Source: Actinomycetota bacterium (GTDB lineage: Bacteria > Actinomycetota > Thermoleophilia > Miltoncostaeales > Miltoncostaeaceae). From it: DNA of 9,025 nt. The stretch's first letter is position 1. Every line of letters starts with the position of its first letter. The notes beneath the pieces were generated by a model. The model searched no databases, had not been told where the DNA came from, and worked only from the letters and a program-made list of their open reading frames with translations. Location of the stretch: NCBI GenBank assembly GCA_947475125.1, contig CANJMX010000056.1, forward strand, positions 1 to 9,025, read 5' to 3'. Below are positions 1 through 6,182 of this stretch, piece by piece. A program made the translations under genes and the position numbers.

Positions 1-48
1 CGCCGCGGCGAACGCGAGGAGGAGCGCCGCGCGCCCGATGAGGCTCAC
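1..48 (-). CDS. ccmF: Probable CcmF N-terminus (partial, runs off left edge)
   Basis: Only the first 16 codons are in the window. They start with GTG at 48 and read MSLIGRAALLLAFAAA. The GTG overlaps the ccmE stop in the four bases GTGA (48-45), the usual arrangement of translationally coupled genes. A short 'IGRAALLLA' hydrophobic start directly after ccmE fits the first membrane helix of CcmF, the multi-helix subunit of the System I haem lyase that takes haem from CcmE and attaches it to apocytochrome c. The call rests mainly on gene order and a few residues. Another membrane protein such as CcmC or a CcmH-like protein is possible. The rest of the gene lies outside the window. Confidence 0.5.
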   Translation of the reverse strand, partial: MSLIGRAALLLAFAAA

Positions 49-506
49 GTGCCCGTGGTCCCCTTGGGACCCGTGATGCCCGCGGGCATCGTCTTGCCGT
101 CCTCGGCCGCCTTCTGCATGAACTTCGATGGGCACAGCGTGATGAGCGAGCCACGCTCGGCCATGAACACACCGTTCTCCATGTGGCCGGTCACCACGAT
201 CTCGCGATCATCCGCGAAGGCGTCGGGTACGGACCCGCGGTAGACCACTTCCACGGTCGACTTGGGCGTGTCTTTGTCGCGTACGACAAAGCGCAGGCCT
301 GCGGCCGACTGCGCCCGCTCAGCGGCGTCCTTCGGAGCCCCGGCATTGACCTTGCCGTTCAGCCGGTAGGTGGTGCCATCGCTCTTGACGAGTCCCGACG
401 GGCTCGTATACGTCTCAAGACTTCCGCCAATGCTCGTCCAGATGAGCCAACCGCCCAGGGCGGCCGCGAGGATGAGCGCGATTGTGAAGCGGGAACGGGA
501 CCTCAT
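45..506 (-). CDS. ccmE: Cytochrome c maturation protein CcmE (periplasmic haem chaperone)
   Basis: This 153-residue protein fits CcmE, which holds haem on the outer face of the membrane before it passes to the CcmF lyase. Residues 7-24 form a single N-terminal membrane anchor after a short basic start. An OB-fold-like domain follows, with family signatures: 'LRFVVRDKDT' (71-80), 'VEVVYRGSVPDAF' (85-97), 'VVTGHMENGVFMAE' (104-117). The haem-attachment segment is LCPSKF (124-129). Cys125 sits where the proteobacterial type has the haem-binding His, and Phe129 where the Tyr usually is. It is therefore a Cys-type CcmE, as known from archaea, some sulfate reducers and other lineages, with a further Tyr-to-Phe change. 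A short Gly/Thr/Pro tail ends the protein. The ATG at 506 places the anchor correctly but has no clear ribosome site. A TACCCT box lies 12 bases upstream. The gene heads the operon continuing off the left edge. Confidence 0.88.
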   Translation of the reverse strand: MRSRSRFTIALILAAALGGWLIWTSIGGSLETYTSPSGLVKSDGTTYRLNGKVNAGAPKDAAERAQSAAGLRFVVRDKDTPKSTVEVVYRGSVPDAFADDREIVVTGHMENGVFMAERGSLITLCPSKFMQKAAEDGKTMPAGITGPKGTTGT

Positions 507-518
507 AGTCGACTTACG

Positions 519-524
519 AGGGTA
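519..524 (-). promoter_or_regulatory. Candidate -10 box for ccmE
   Basis: TACCCT on the minus strand, 12 bases before the ccmE ATG, matches the TANNNT pattern of actinobacterial -10 elements. Transcription would begin about 5 bases before the ATG, giving an almost leaderless mRNA, which agrees with the lack of a ribosome site. I see no recognisable -35 box. Confidence 0.4.
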
Positions 525-573
525 TCAGCGCCTGCCAGAAGTACGGCGTGACACGGGGCCCCACATGCCCTGA

Positions 574-590
574 CGCACGGCCCTCGTGCG
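574..590. repeat. 6-bp inverted repeat between ccmE and msrB
   Basis: CGCACG and CGTGCG form perfect arms around a 5-base loop (GCCCT) in the gap between the divergent ccmE and msrB genes. It lies outside both proposed -10 boxes. It could be an operator half-site pair or a chance GC-rich palindrome. There is no T-tract, so a terminator is unlikely. I see no small gene in the rest of the 507-679 gap. Confidence 0.3.
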
Positions 591-637
591 AGTGGCGCCG
601 GAGACCGCCGCGAGGCCGGGTCTGAGCGATTTCGTCG

Positions 638-643
638 TATCCT
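638..643 (+). promoter_or_regulatory. Candidate -10 box for msrB
   Basis: TATCCT is a close match to TATAAT/TANNNT. A start about 7 bases downstream would give a leader of roughly 30 bases containing the strong ribosome site at 669-674. No clear -35 box precedes it. Confidence 0.4.
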
Positions 644-668
644 GAGGGCGCACTCCACGACAACATCC

Positions 669-674
669 GGAGGA
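669..674 (+). promoter_or_regulatory. Ribosome binding site that fixes the TTG start of msrB
   Basis: GGAGGA lies 5 bases before TTG at 680, with no ATG or GTG at suitable spacing. It is the clearest Shine-Dalgarno sequence in the window and is the reason for choosing the rare TTG start. Confidence 0.7.
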
Positions 675-679
675 CGACG

Positions 680-1096
680 TTGGCACACAGCGAGACACCA
701 GACGACGCGCAGTACCGCGACAAGCTGAGCGACATGCAGTACCACGTGACGCGCGAGGCCGGCACCGAGGCGCCCTTTACGGGGATCTTCTGGGATCACC
801 ACGACGACGGCGTGTACCGCTGCGTGTGTTGCGATGCCCCCCTCTTCGATTCGAAGCACAAGTTCGAGTCGGGCAGCGGGTGGCCCAGCTACATCGGCCC
901 CGTCAGCCCGGACGCCATCATCGAGCACGAGGACAACTCGCTGTTCATGAAGCGCGTCGAGGTGCGGTGTGCCACATGCGATGCCCATCTCGGCCACGTG
1001 TTCCCAGACGGACCCGGCCCCGACGGCATGCGGTACTGCATCAACTCGGCATCGCTCGACTTTGCCGACCGCGGTGACGACCCCGCAGCCAAGTAG
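680..1096 (+). CDS. msrB: Peptide-methionine (R)-S-oxide reductase MsrB
   Basis: MsrB reduces the R epimer of methionine sulfoxide in oxidised proteins, normally using thioredoxin, in the cytoplasm. The 138 residues cover the whole family length. Visible signatures: the first zinc pair C48-x-x-C51; 'KFESGSGWPS' (61-70); the second zinc pair C97-x-x-C100; 'HLGHVFPDGP' (103-112); and the catalytic Cys120 in 'RYCIN'. The position that carries the resolving Cys in two-Cys MsrBs (SGCGWPS) is Ser66, so recycling must use another Cys or a direct reductant. The TTG start at 680 is fixed by a strong GGAGGA. The gene is monocistronic as far as seen: divergent from ccmE, and its stop is 6 bases from the stop of the convergent lipid methyltransferase gene. 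No MsrA domain is fused. Confidence 0.95.
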   Translation: MAHSETPDDAQYRDKLSDMQYHVTREAGTEAPFTGIFWDHHDDGVYRCVCCDAPLFDSKHKFESGSGWPSYIGPVSPDAIIEHEDNSLFMKRVEVRCATCDAHLGHVFPDGPGPDGMRYCINSASLDFADRGDDPAAK

Positions 1097-1102
1097 GCGT
1101 CG

Positions 1103-3163
1103 CTACAGCGAGAGGCGCTCCTCCGGAAACCGGGGGAGCGCGCCGTTGTACGCCCGCGAGATGACCATCTGCAGGTCACCGAGCGCCCGGGTGCGAAAGC
1201 CCGCCTCGCAGAACGCGAAGTAGAACTCCCACGTGCGGATGAACTCCTCGGTGAATCCGAGGGCGCGCACGGCATCCGGGTCGGCCATGAACCGCTCACG
1301 CCACATCCGCAACGTGTCGGCGTAGTGGATGCCGATGTTCTCGATGCCCTCCACCTGCAGTTCGGTGTGCTTGCGCATTGCATCCACCATCGAGGCAAGC
1401 GGTGGGCAGAAGGCGCCCGGGAAGATGTACTCGCGGATCCAGTCGGTGCCACGGCGGTAGCGCTCAAGGCGCTGATCGGGAACCGTGATCGCCTGGATGC
1501 CGATCACCCCGCCTGGCGCGAGCAGGCGGTCAAGGTGCTGGAAGTAGGTTGGGAGCGAGTCGTACCCGACCGCCTCGATCATCTCGATTGAGACGATGCG
1601 GTCGTACGTACCGGTCATCTCGCGGTAGTCGCGGATGACGATATCCACGCGGTCCAGAAGCCCCAGGGCGGCCACCCGCGCCCTGGCCTCCTCGGCCTGC
1701 TCCACCGACAGCGTGATGCCGGTCACCCGGCACCCGCGCTCCGTCGCGGCGTGGATGGCGAACCCGCCCCACCCGCAGCCCACCTCCAGCACGTGGTTGT
1801 CGGGCCCGATGCGGAGCTTCTCGCACAGTCGCCGGTACTTGGCCTGCTGGGCGTCCTCGAGCGACTGCCCCTCGTGCTCGAAGTAGGCGCACGAGTAGGT
1901 CATTGAGGGGTCGAGGAACGTGCGGTAGAGGTCATTCCCCAAGTCGTAGTGGTACCGCACGTCCCTGCGGGCACGCACCAGATCGGCCGGGTTGGGAAGT
2001 CGCGGGCGGCGTCCGATCGCCGCGGGCACCAGCGACGCCGGTGGGCGGCGGCGCACATCCTCGGCGGTGAGCGCGAGGATCTCCAGGAACGCCACCAGAT
2101 CATCGCCATCCGCCCGCCAGTCACCGGCCTGATACGCCTCGCCGAAGCCCACACGGCCCCGCCGTGCGATGCGCCTGAAGAAGTCCTTGCCGGTGACGGT
2201 GATGCGGGCGTGCCGCGGGCCACCGGATCCCAGGCGGTGCACAACGCCATCGGGCATCTGCAGCTCGATGGTTCCACCCACCGGCCTTTGCAGGCCGCGA
2301 AGCGCCAGGGCCTTCACCACCGGCGTTATCGGGCTGCGCTTCGCCTCGGGAATCGGTCTGAGGCCCCGGCCACCCGACGCGGGGCCGTCTACCTCCGCCA
2401 CCGATCCCTGCGACGGCACGAACTGGGGCTTCTTGAAAAACGGCACGCGCTTTCTCCAAAGCTTGAGGGCCTCGAGGTGGATGAGTGAGATGACCTGCTG
2501 CGACATGAGCGGATAGCGCAGCAGCGCACGGCCGAGCTCGCGATCGGTGAACGCGTGACGCGTGCCGGTGAGGTGCGCCCAGAACGGCCGCTCATCGCCC
2601 TGCATCACGTCCATGCGGATGTCCAGGGTCTCCCCCAGCGCACCCATGCGGAATATGTATTCCTGGTCGAGCGGGAAGAACGGCGATACGTGCATGCGCT
2701 TGTCGTGCCGGAATGCGTCCTCGTTCGCGAGCGGCTCGATGCGCTCGGCGTCGGTGAGCAGATACGGCATGCGCTCGCCGAAGGTGTTGCTCACCTCGGC
2801 CAGGATGCATCGCAGCGCTCCGTCGGGGCCGTAGACGTAGAAGTACGTGACGGGGTTGAACACATACCCGGCGGTGCGCAGGTTGGTGATCATGGTGATG
2901 CGCACGCCGTCCACGTCCACACCGCGGCTGGCCAGGTATTTGCGCACGTTCTCGCCAACCGGTCGCGTGGGGTCGCCCATGTGGTCGCCGTCACGCAGGC
3001 TGAGGATGCCCGCCCTGTTATACGAGAACAGCCTCAGGCTCTGGTTGAGGTCGACGATCTCATCCACGTCGATGGCGTACATGCACACCGGGTAGCGAAA
3101 CACGTGCTCGGCCGGCGTACGGCGTGCGTGAACGAGCGTGCCGGTGTAGATGGCCGACCTCAC
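1103..3163 (-). CDS. DUF1365 domain fused to cyclopropane-fatty-acyl-phospholipid synthase-like methyltransferase
   Basis: This 686-residue polypeptide joins two families usually encoded by neighbouring genes. Residues 1-245 are a DUF1365 protein: start 'MRSAIYTGTLVHARRTP', then 'GYVFNPVTYFYVY' (99-111) and 'EVSNTFGERMPYLL' (123-136). A Pro/Gly/Ser-rich linker spans about 246-285. Residues 285-395 match the N-terminal lipid-binding part of Cfa, and 396-680 the SAM-dependent methyltransferase: 'YHYDLGNDLY' (404-413), 'SCAYF' (424-428), SAM loop 'VLEVGCGWGGFA' (458-469), 'EMIEAVGY' (527-534). Compared with E. coli Cfa, Cys139 (C425), Glu239 (E530), Ile268 (I559) and Tyr317 (Y614) are kept, but the bicarbonate ligand His266 is Gln557. 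The enzyme should transfer a methyl or methylene carbon from SAM to a double bond in a phospholipid acyl chain. DUF1365 has no assigned reaction. GTG start at 3163 overlaps the upstream FAD gene stop (GTGA). Product type is not predictable. Confidence 0.92.
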   Translation of the reverse strand: MRSAIYTGTLVHARRTPAEHVFRYPVCMYAIDVDEIVDLNQSLRLFSYNRAGILSLRDGDHMGDPTRPVGENVRKYLASRGVDVDGVRITMITNLRTAGYVFNPVTYFYVYGPDGALRCILAEVSNTFGERMPYLLTDAERIEPLANEDAFRHDKRMHVSPFFPLDQEYIFRMGALGETLDIRMDVMQGDERPFWAHLTGTRHAFTDRELGRALLRYPLMSQQVISLIHLEALKLWRKRVPFFKKPQFVPSQGSVAEVDGPASGGRGLRPIPEAKRSPITPVVKALALRGLQRPVGGTIELQMPDGVVHRLGSGGPRHARITVTGKDFFRRIARRGRVGFGEAYQAGDWRADGDDLVAFLEILALTAEDVRRRPPASLVPAAIGRRPRLPNPADLVRARRDVRYHYDLGNDLYRTFLDPSMTYSCAYFEHEGQSLEDAQQAKYRRLCEKLRIGPDNHVLEVGCGWGGFAIHAATERGCRVTGITLSVEQAEEARARVAALGLLDRVDIVIRDYREMTGTYDRIVSIEMIEAVGYDSLPTYFQHLDRLLAPGGVIGIQAITVPDQRLERYRRGTDWIREYIFPGAFCPPLASMVDAMRKHTELQVEGIENIGIHYADTLRMWRERFMADPDAVRALGFTEEFIRTWEFYFAFCEAGFRTRALGDLQMVISRAYNGALPRFPEERLSL

Positions 3164-4401
3164 CAGTTCACCCCAAGACCCTTCGCCACACCCACCGCAG
3201 CGCGCATGCCGTCCTCATGAAACCCATTGCCCATCCACGCACCGCTGAACCATGTGCGGCGCACCCCCTGGATCGCCTGCATGTCGCTCTGCGCCCCGAG
3301 TGCGGTGAAGTCGTGCACCGGATGTGCGTAGCGCGTACGCATGACCAGACGCGCGGGGTCAACCTCGTCATCGCGGTTCAGCGACACGCACCACTCGGTA
3401 CGCGAACTGAGATCCTGCAGTCGGTTGAGCGAGTAGGTCATGGCCGGCGCGGCATACGGGGCGTGGCAGTCATCCACGTGATGGTTCCACGCCGCGCGTG
3501 CCCGGCGCCTCCTGGGCAGCAGCGTGGCATCGGCATGCAGGCTCGCGTCGCTCGTGGTTATGCGAAAGGCCGAGAGAGTTCGACGCTCATCGTCACTTGC
3601 GTCGGCCAGCATGGCGAGTGACTGGTTCGCGTGGGCAGCCATCACCACGTGATCGAACCTGCGCACGTTTCCATCATCGGTGCGCACGTCCACGCCATCG
3701 GCATCACGACGCACCTCAGTCACCCCGAGGCCGGCGTGCACGCGCTCCCCCAGCCCCTTCGTGATGGCACGCACGTAGGTGTCACTGCCCCCGGTGATGG
3801 TGCGCCACTCAAGGCGGCGGAACCCGAGGATTCCGTGGTTGCGCCAGAACCCGACGGCGTAGGCGGCCGGGAAGTCGCGGGAGTCCTCCTGCCCCGCCGA
3901 CCAGATGGCCGAGGTGAGGGGCACCAGATAGTGATCGATGAATCGCTGCGAGTAACCCTCTGCGCGCGCGAACTCGCGCAGGGTAAGGCCCGCGTACCGG
4001 GGCAGCAGCGCGCGGTCGCCCGTGCGCTGGAACCGCACAGCATCGGGAATCATCCGCAGAAACGCGGGGCGTGTGAATGCCCCGGGCTGCGTCCACAGGC
4101 GCACGCCCGAGAACTCCAGGTCGCATGCCTCACAGGCCACCGAGAATCCCATGCGCGAGGGCTGCGTGGCCACCCCCAGCTCGCGCAGCATGCGCACCAG
4201 CAGTGGGTAGGTGACCTCGTTGTGCACGATGAATCCCGAGTCGAGCGCGAGACGCTCACCGTCGGGCCCGATCACGCGCGTGGTGTGGCTGTGGCCGCCG
4301 ATGCGTGAGTCGCGCTCAAACACATCGACCTCGTGGGTACGCGACAGCAGCCACGCCGCCCCGAGGCCACCGATTCCGCTTCCGATCACCGCGATCCGCA
4401 C
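3160..4401 (-). CDS. COG2907-type FAD-dependent oxidoreductase (amine-oxidase-like), lipid cluster
   Basis: The 413-residue flavoprotein begins at the nucleotide-binding strand: 'MRIAVIGSGIGGLGAAWLL' holds GxGxxG (7-12), with the ribose-binding Glu29 ('VDVFERDSRIGGHSHT'). Further family marks: 'FIVHNEVTYPLL', 'LVPLTSAIWSAG', 'FWRNHGILGFRRLEWRTITGGSDTYV', 'MTYSLNRLQDL', and the FAD-closing 'FSGAWMGNGFHEDGM' near the C-terminus (GFHEDG 393-398). COG2907 proteins are typically encoded beside DUF1365 and Cfa-like genes, as here. Relatives of this cluster take part in making methyl-branched or methylated furan fatty acids, so a role in reducing or oxidising the methylated acyl chain is likely but inferred. 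I chose GTG at 4401 because the fold starts there. The frame stays open upstream to 4641, but that part runs antisense through the desaturase start and has no domain. Translationally coupled to the next gene (GTGA). Confidence 0.88.
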   Translation of the reverse strand: MRIAVIGSGIGGLGAAWLLSRTHEVDVFERDSRIGGHSHTTRVIGPDGERLALDSGFIVHNEVTYPLLVRMLRELGVATQPSRMGFSVACEACDLEFSGVRLWTQPGAFTRPAFLRMIPDAVRFQRTGDRALLPRYAGLTLREFARAEGYSQRFIDHYLVPLTSAIWSAGQEDSRDFPAAYAVGFWRNHGILGFRRLEWRTITGGSDTYVRAITKGLGERVHAGLGVTEVRRDADGVDVRTDDGNVRRFDHVVMAAHANQSLAMLADASDDERRTLSAFRITTSDASLHADATLLPRRRRARAAWNHHVDDCHAPYAAPAMTYSLNRLQDLSSRTEWCVSLNRDDEVDPARLVMRTRYAHPVHDFTALGAQSDMQAIQGVRRTWFSGAWMGNGFHEDGMRAAVGVAKGLGVNW

Positions 4402-4407
4402 GGGCCC

Positions 4408-4413
4408 ATCATG
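4408..4413 (-). promoter_or_regulatory. Weak candidate -10 box for the FAD oxidoreductase operon
   Basis: CATGAT on the minus strand lies exactly 6 bases before the GTG at 4401, the spacing expected of a leaderless start. It matches TATAAT at four of six positions but lacks the initial T. It would lie back-to-back with the desaturase promoter about 40 bases away. Confidence 0.22.
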
Positions 4414-4451
4414 ACGCCCCCGGTACCCCCGACGCGTGGGAACGGTCGCGC

Positions 4452-4457
4452 TACCCT
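4452..4457 (+). promoter_or_regulatory. Candidate -10 box for the acyl desaturase
   Basis: TACCCT ends 8 bases before the ATG at 4466. With a 17-base spacer the -35 position is CCGACG, which keeps only the GAC core. There is no ribosome site before the ATG, so a leaderless transcript starting at or next to the ATG is likely. The box also argues against the in-frame GTG at 4436, which lies upstream of it. Confidence 0.42.
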
Positions 4458-4465
4458 GCGCACCG

Positions 4466-5419
4466 ATGACGACAGTCACCCCACGGGAACCAAGAGCCCC
4501 CCTGGTTGGAACCGTGCGCGACACACCCCTTCTGTCGGCGCGCATCATCACGCTCATCGCCATCATCGTGCCACCGCTCGCGCTGCTGTCGATCACCGGA
4601 CTGCTGTGGGGTGTCGCAGTACGGCCAGTAGACCTCATCACCTTTGCCGTGCTCTACGTGGTGTGCGGGCTGGGCATCACCATTGGGTTCCACCGCCTGT
4701 TCTCGCACCGCGCGTTCAAGACCACCCGCACGCTCACCGCGCTGTGGGCGATCCTCGGGTCGATGACCCTCCAGGGCCCGGTCACCCAGTGGGTCACGGA
4801 CCACCGCAAGCACCACGCGCTCTCCGACAAGGAGGGCGACCCCCACTCCCCGCACCACGGCTATGGCAGTGGCTGGAGGGGTGTGCTGAAGGGCCTGTGG
4901 CATGCCCAGGTGGGGTGGTTGCTCACGACCAAGGGGCTCGAGCGCGGCGAGCGCTACGGCAGAGACCTGTATGCCGACCCCCTCATCCGGCGGATCGACC
5001 GCCTCTACATGGTGTGGCTGGTGCTGTCGCTGGCCATCCCGTTCGCCGTGGGCTATCTGGTGGGTGGGGGCAGCCTCGCGCTGGGCTTTGAGTGCTTCAT
5101 CTGGGCCGGGCTGCTGCGGGTGTTCGTGTTCGACCACCTCACATGGTCGGTCAACTCCATCTGCCACATGTTCGGCAGGCGCGACTTCCCCACTGGTGAC
5201 GAGAGCCGCAACTTCTGGCCGCTGGCACTGCCGGTGTTCGGCGAGGCGTGGCACAACAACCACCACGCATTCCCCGGATCGGCCCGCCACGGCCTGACCT
5301 GGCGTCAGGTCGATGTGTCGTGGATGATCATTCGCGGCATGGAGCGGGTGGGACTGGTGTGGGACGTCAAGGTGCCCACCGCGAAGCGCCAGGAGATCCG
5401 GCGGGCCGCAACGCCCTAG
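4466..5419 (+). CDS. Membrane acyl-CoA/acyl-lipid desaturase (delta-9, DesC-like)
   Basis: This 317-residue membrane di-iron desaturase introduces a cis double bond into a saturated acyl chain, using O2 and an electron-transfer partner. All three histidine boxes are present: HRLFSH (76-81), HRKHH (113-117) and HNNHH (263-267). 'HLTWSVNSICH' (224-234) supplies N230 and H234, the extra metal-side residues known from stearoyl-CoA desaturases. Four hydrophobic spans fit the family: about 27-49, 55-75, 180-200 and 205-222. There is no fused cytochrome b5 or ferredoxin domain. I prefer ATG at 4466 over GTG at 4436 because a TACCCT box lies just before the ATG. It is divergent from the flavoprotein/methyltransferase operon across 64 bases, so it may supply the unsaturated substrate for it. 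The stop TAG overlaps that of the convergent hydrolase. Double-bond position and carrier (CoA, ACP or lipid) cannot be told. Confidence 0.93.
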   Translation: MTTVTPREPRAPLVGTVRDTPLLSARIITLIAIIVPPLALLSITGLLWGVAVRPVDLITFAVLYVVCGLGITIGFHRLFSHRAFKTTRTLTALWAILGSMTLQGPVTQWVTDHRKHHALSDKEGDPHSPHHGYGSGWRGVLKGLWHAQVGWLLTTKGLERGERYGRDLYADPLIRRIDRLYMVWLVLSLAIPFAVGYLVGGGSLALGFECFIWAGLLRVFVFDHLTWSVNSICHMFGRRDFPTGDESRNFWPLALPVFGEAWHNNHHAFPGSARHGLTWRQVDVSWMIIRGMERVGLVWDVKVPTAKRQEIRRAATP

Positions 5420-6075
5420 CGCTGGCCGCCGTCGGCCCCCGCGCCCCGCAGCGCGTGTTCGACGGCCATCTCCCATGCACCCGCCCGTGGCAGCGTGACC
5501 AGCCGGCCACGTGGCCGTACGGCCAGCCCATGTACCGCCCCACGGATACGGCGGTACGACACCTCGGCGCCCGCGCGGTGCAGGCGATTGATTGCGTCCC
5601 GCGAGTGCGATGGGCGCACCCCGGGAACGCCCGGGATCCATCCATCAATGCTGCCGTGAATGATCTGCACCCGGTCACCTGTGAGATCGGGCAGGGGTAA
5701 CTCCTCAGGAAACCATGGTGCAAGGCCAATGATGTCGTGCACCCGGGGATCGTCGGCGCAGCCCACCGACACCGCGCCGCCCATCGAGAAGCCCAGCATG
5801 ATCACGCGCCGTGGAACCGTCAGCCAATCAAGGGCCGCGTGGCCATCGGCAATGCACTCGGGCAGCCGCTTCCACGACTTCACCCGGTAGCGCACCTGCA
5901 CGAACCCGGCGTCGGGGAACCGCGGGGCCAGCCGATCAACCAGCCACTCGAGCGTGGGGCTCCATGTGCCCGGCACGATACGACCGGTGCCCCCGTTGAC
6001 GCACAGCACCACCGTGTCGGAGTCCGGACGAAGGGCGCGAAGATCTGCTCCGGTGGAGAGGGGAATTACCTGCAC
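5416..6075 (-). CDS. Small alpha/beta hydrolase, dienelactone-hydrolase-like
   Basis: The 219-residue protein shows the alpha/beta-hydrolase layout: strand plus oxyanion turn 'VVLCVNGGTG' (22-31), nucleophile elbow GFSMGG with Ser97 (95-100), likely acid Asp144 in 'IIHGSIDGWIP' (138-148), and likely His182 in 'GAVHGL' (179-184). The size and order fit the dienelactone hydrolase/carboxylesterase side of the superfamily. No signal peptide or lid domain is visible, so it is probably a cytoplasmic esterase or thioesterase; the substrate is unknown. It starts with GTG at 6075 without a ribosome site, but TAACCT ends only 6 bases before it, suggesting a leaderless message. It converges with the desaturase, the two TAG stops sharing the palindrome CTAG (5416-5419). 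A role in acyl-lipid turnover is only a guess from the neighbour. Confidence 0.82.
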   Translation of the reverse strand: MQVIPLSTGADLRALRPDSDTVVLCVNGGTGRIVPGTWSPTLEWLVDRLAPRFPDAGFVQVRYRVKSWKRLPECIADGHAALDWLTVPRRVIMLGFSMGGAVSVGCADDPRVHDIIGLAPWFPEELPLPDLTGDRVQIIHGSIDGWIPGVPGVRPSHSRDAINRLHRAGAEVSYRRIRGAVHGLAVRPRGRLVTLPRAGAWEMAVEHALRGAGADGGQR

Positions 6076-6081
6076 GGATTG

Positions 6082-6087
6082 AGGTTA
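6082..6087 (-). promoter_or_regulatory. Candidate -10 box for the alpha/beta hydrolase
   Basis: TAACCT on the minus strand lies exactly 6 bases before the GTG start at 6075, the best-spaced leaderless promoter candidate in the window. No -35 match is apparent. Confidence 0.45.
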
Positions 6088-6158
6088 GCGGTGCCGTGGT
6101 CTCGGGGAACCCGCGGCAGGGCGCACGGCGCCGAGGTCGTAAAGATCCGGTGATCGCG

Positions 6159-6177
6159 GTCGGGCCGGACGCCCGAC
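6159..6177. repeat. 7-bp inverted repeat upstream of the glucosaminidase promoter
   Basis: GTCGGGC and GCCCGAC are perfect 7-base arms around a 5-base loop (CGGAC). The repeat ends 5 bases before the candidate -10 box at 6183, so it covers the -35 region. It could be a repressor or activator site. It lacks a T-tract and has no gene ending into it, so it is not a good terminator. Confidence 0.35.
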
Positions 6178-6182
6178 TCGCC

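Noticed and set aside
555..562. GGGGCCCC palindrome in the ccmE-msrB gap
   Set aside because: An 8-base GC palindrome is expected by chance in such GC-rich DNA and has no positional support.
889..1467. 192-codon minus-strand frame over the msrB end and methyltransferase end
   Set aside because: It crosses two convergent real genes out of frame and reads as a Ser/Arg-rich shadow without recognisable features.
4436..4465. Ten-codon N-terminal extension of the desaturase from GTG at 4436
   Set aside because: The candidate -10 box TACCCT (4452-4457) lies inside it, and the ATG at 4466 already gives a complete desaturase; not fully excluded.
4402..4641. 80-codon upstream extension of the flavoprotein frame
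   Set aside because: It has no domain, overlaps the desaturase start and its promoter, and the GxGxxG strand that normally begins the family follows directly after GTG at 4401.
4451..5641. 396-codon minus-strand open frame opposite the desaturase
   Set aside because: Composition is Arg/Gly/Pro/His-rich with no domain, typical of an antisense shadow of a high-GC gene; the plus strand has all desaturase His boxes.
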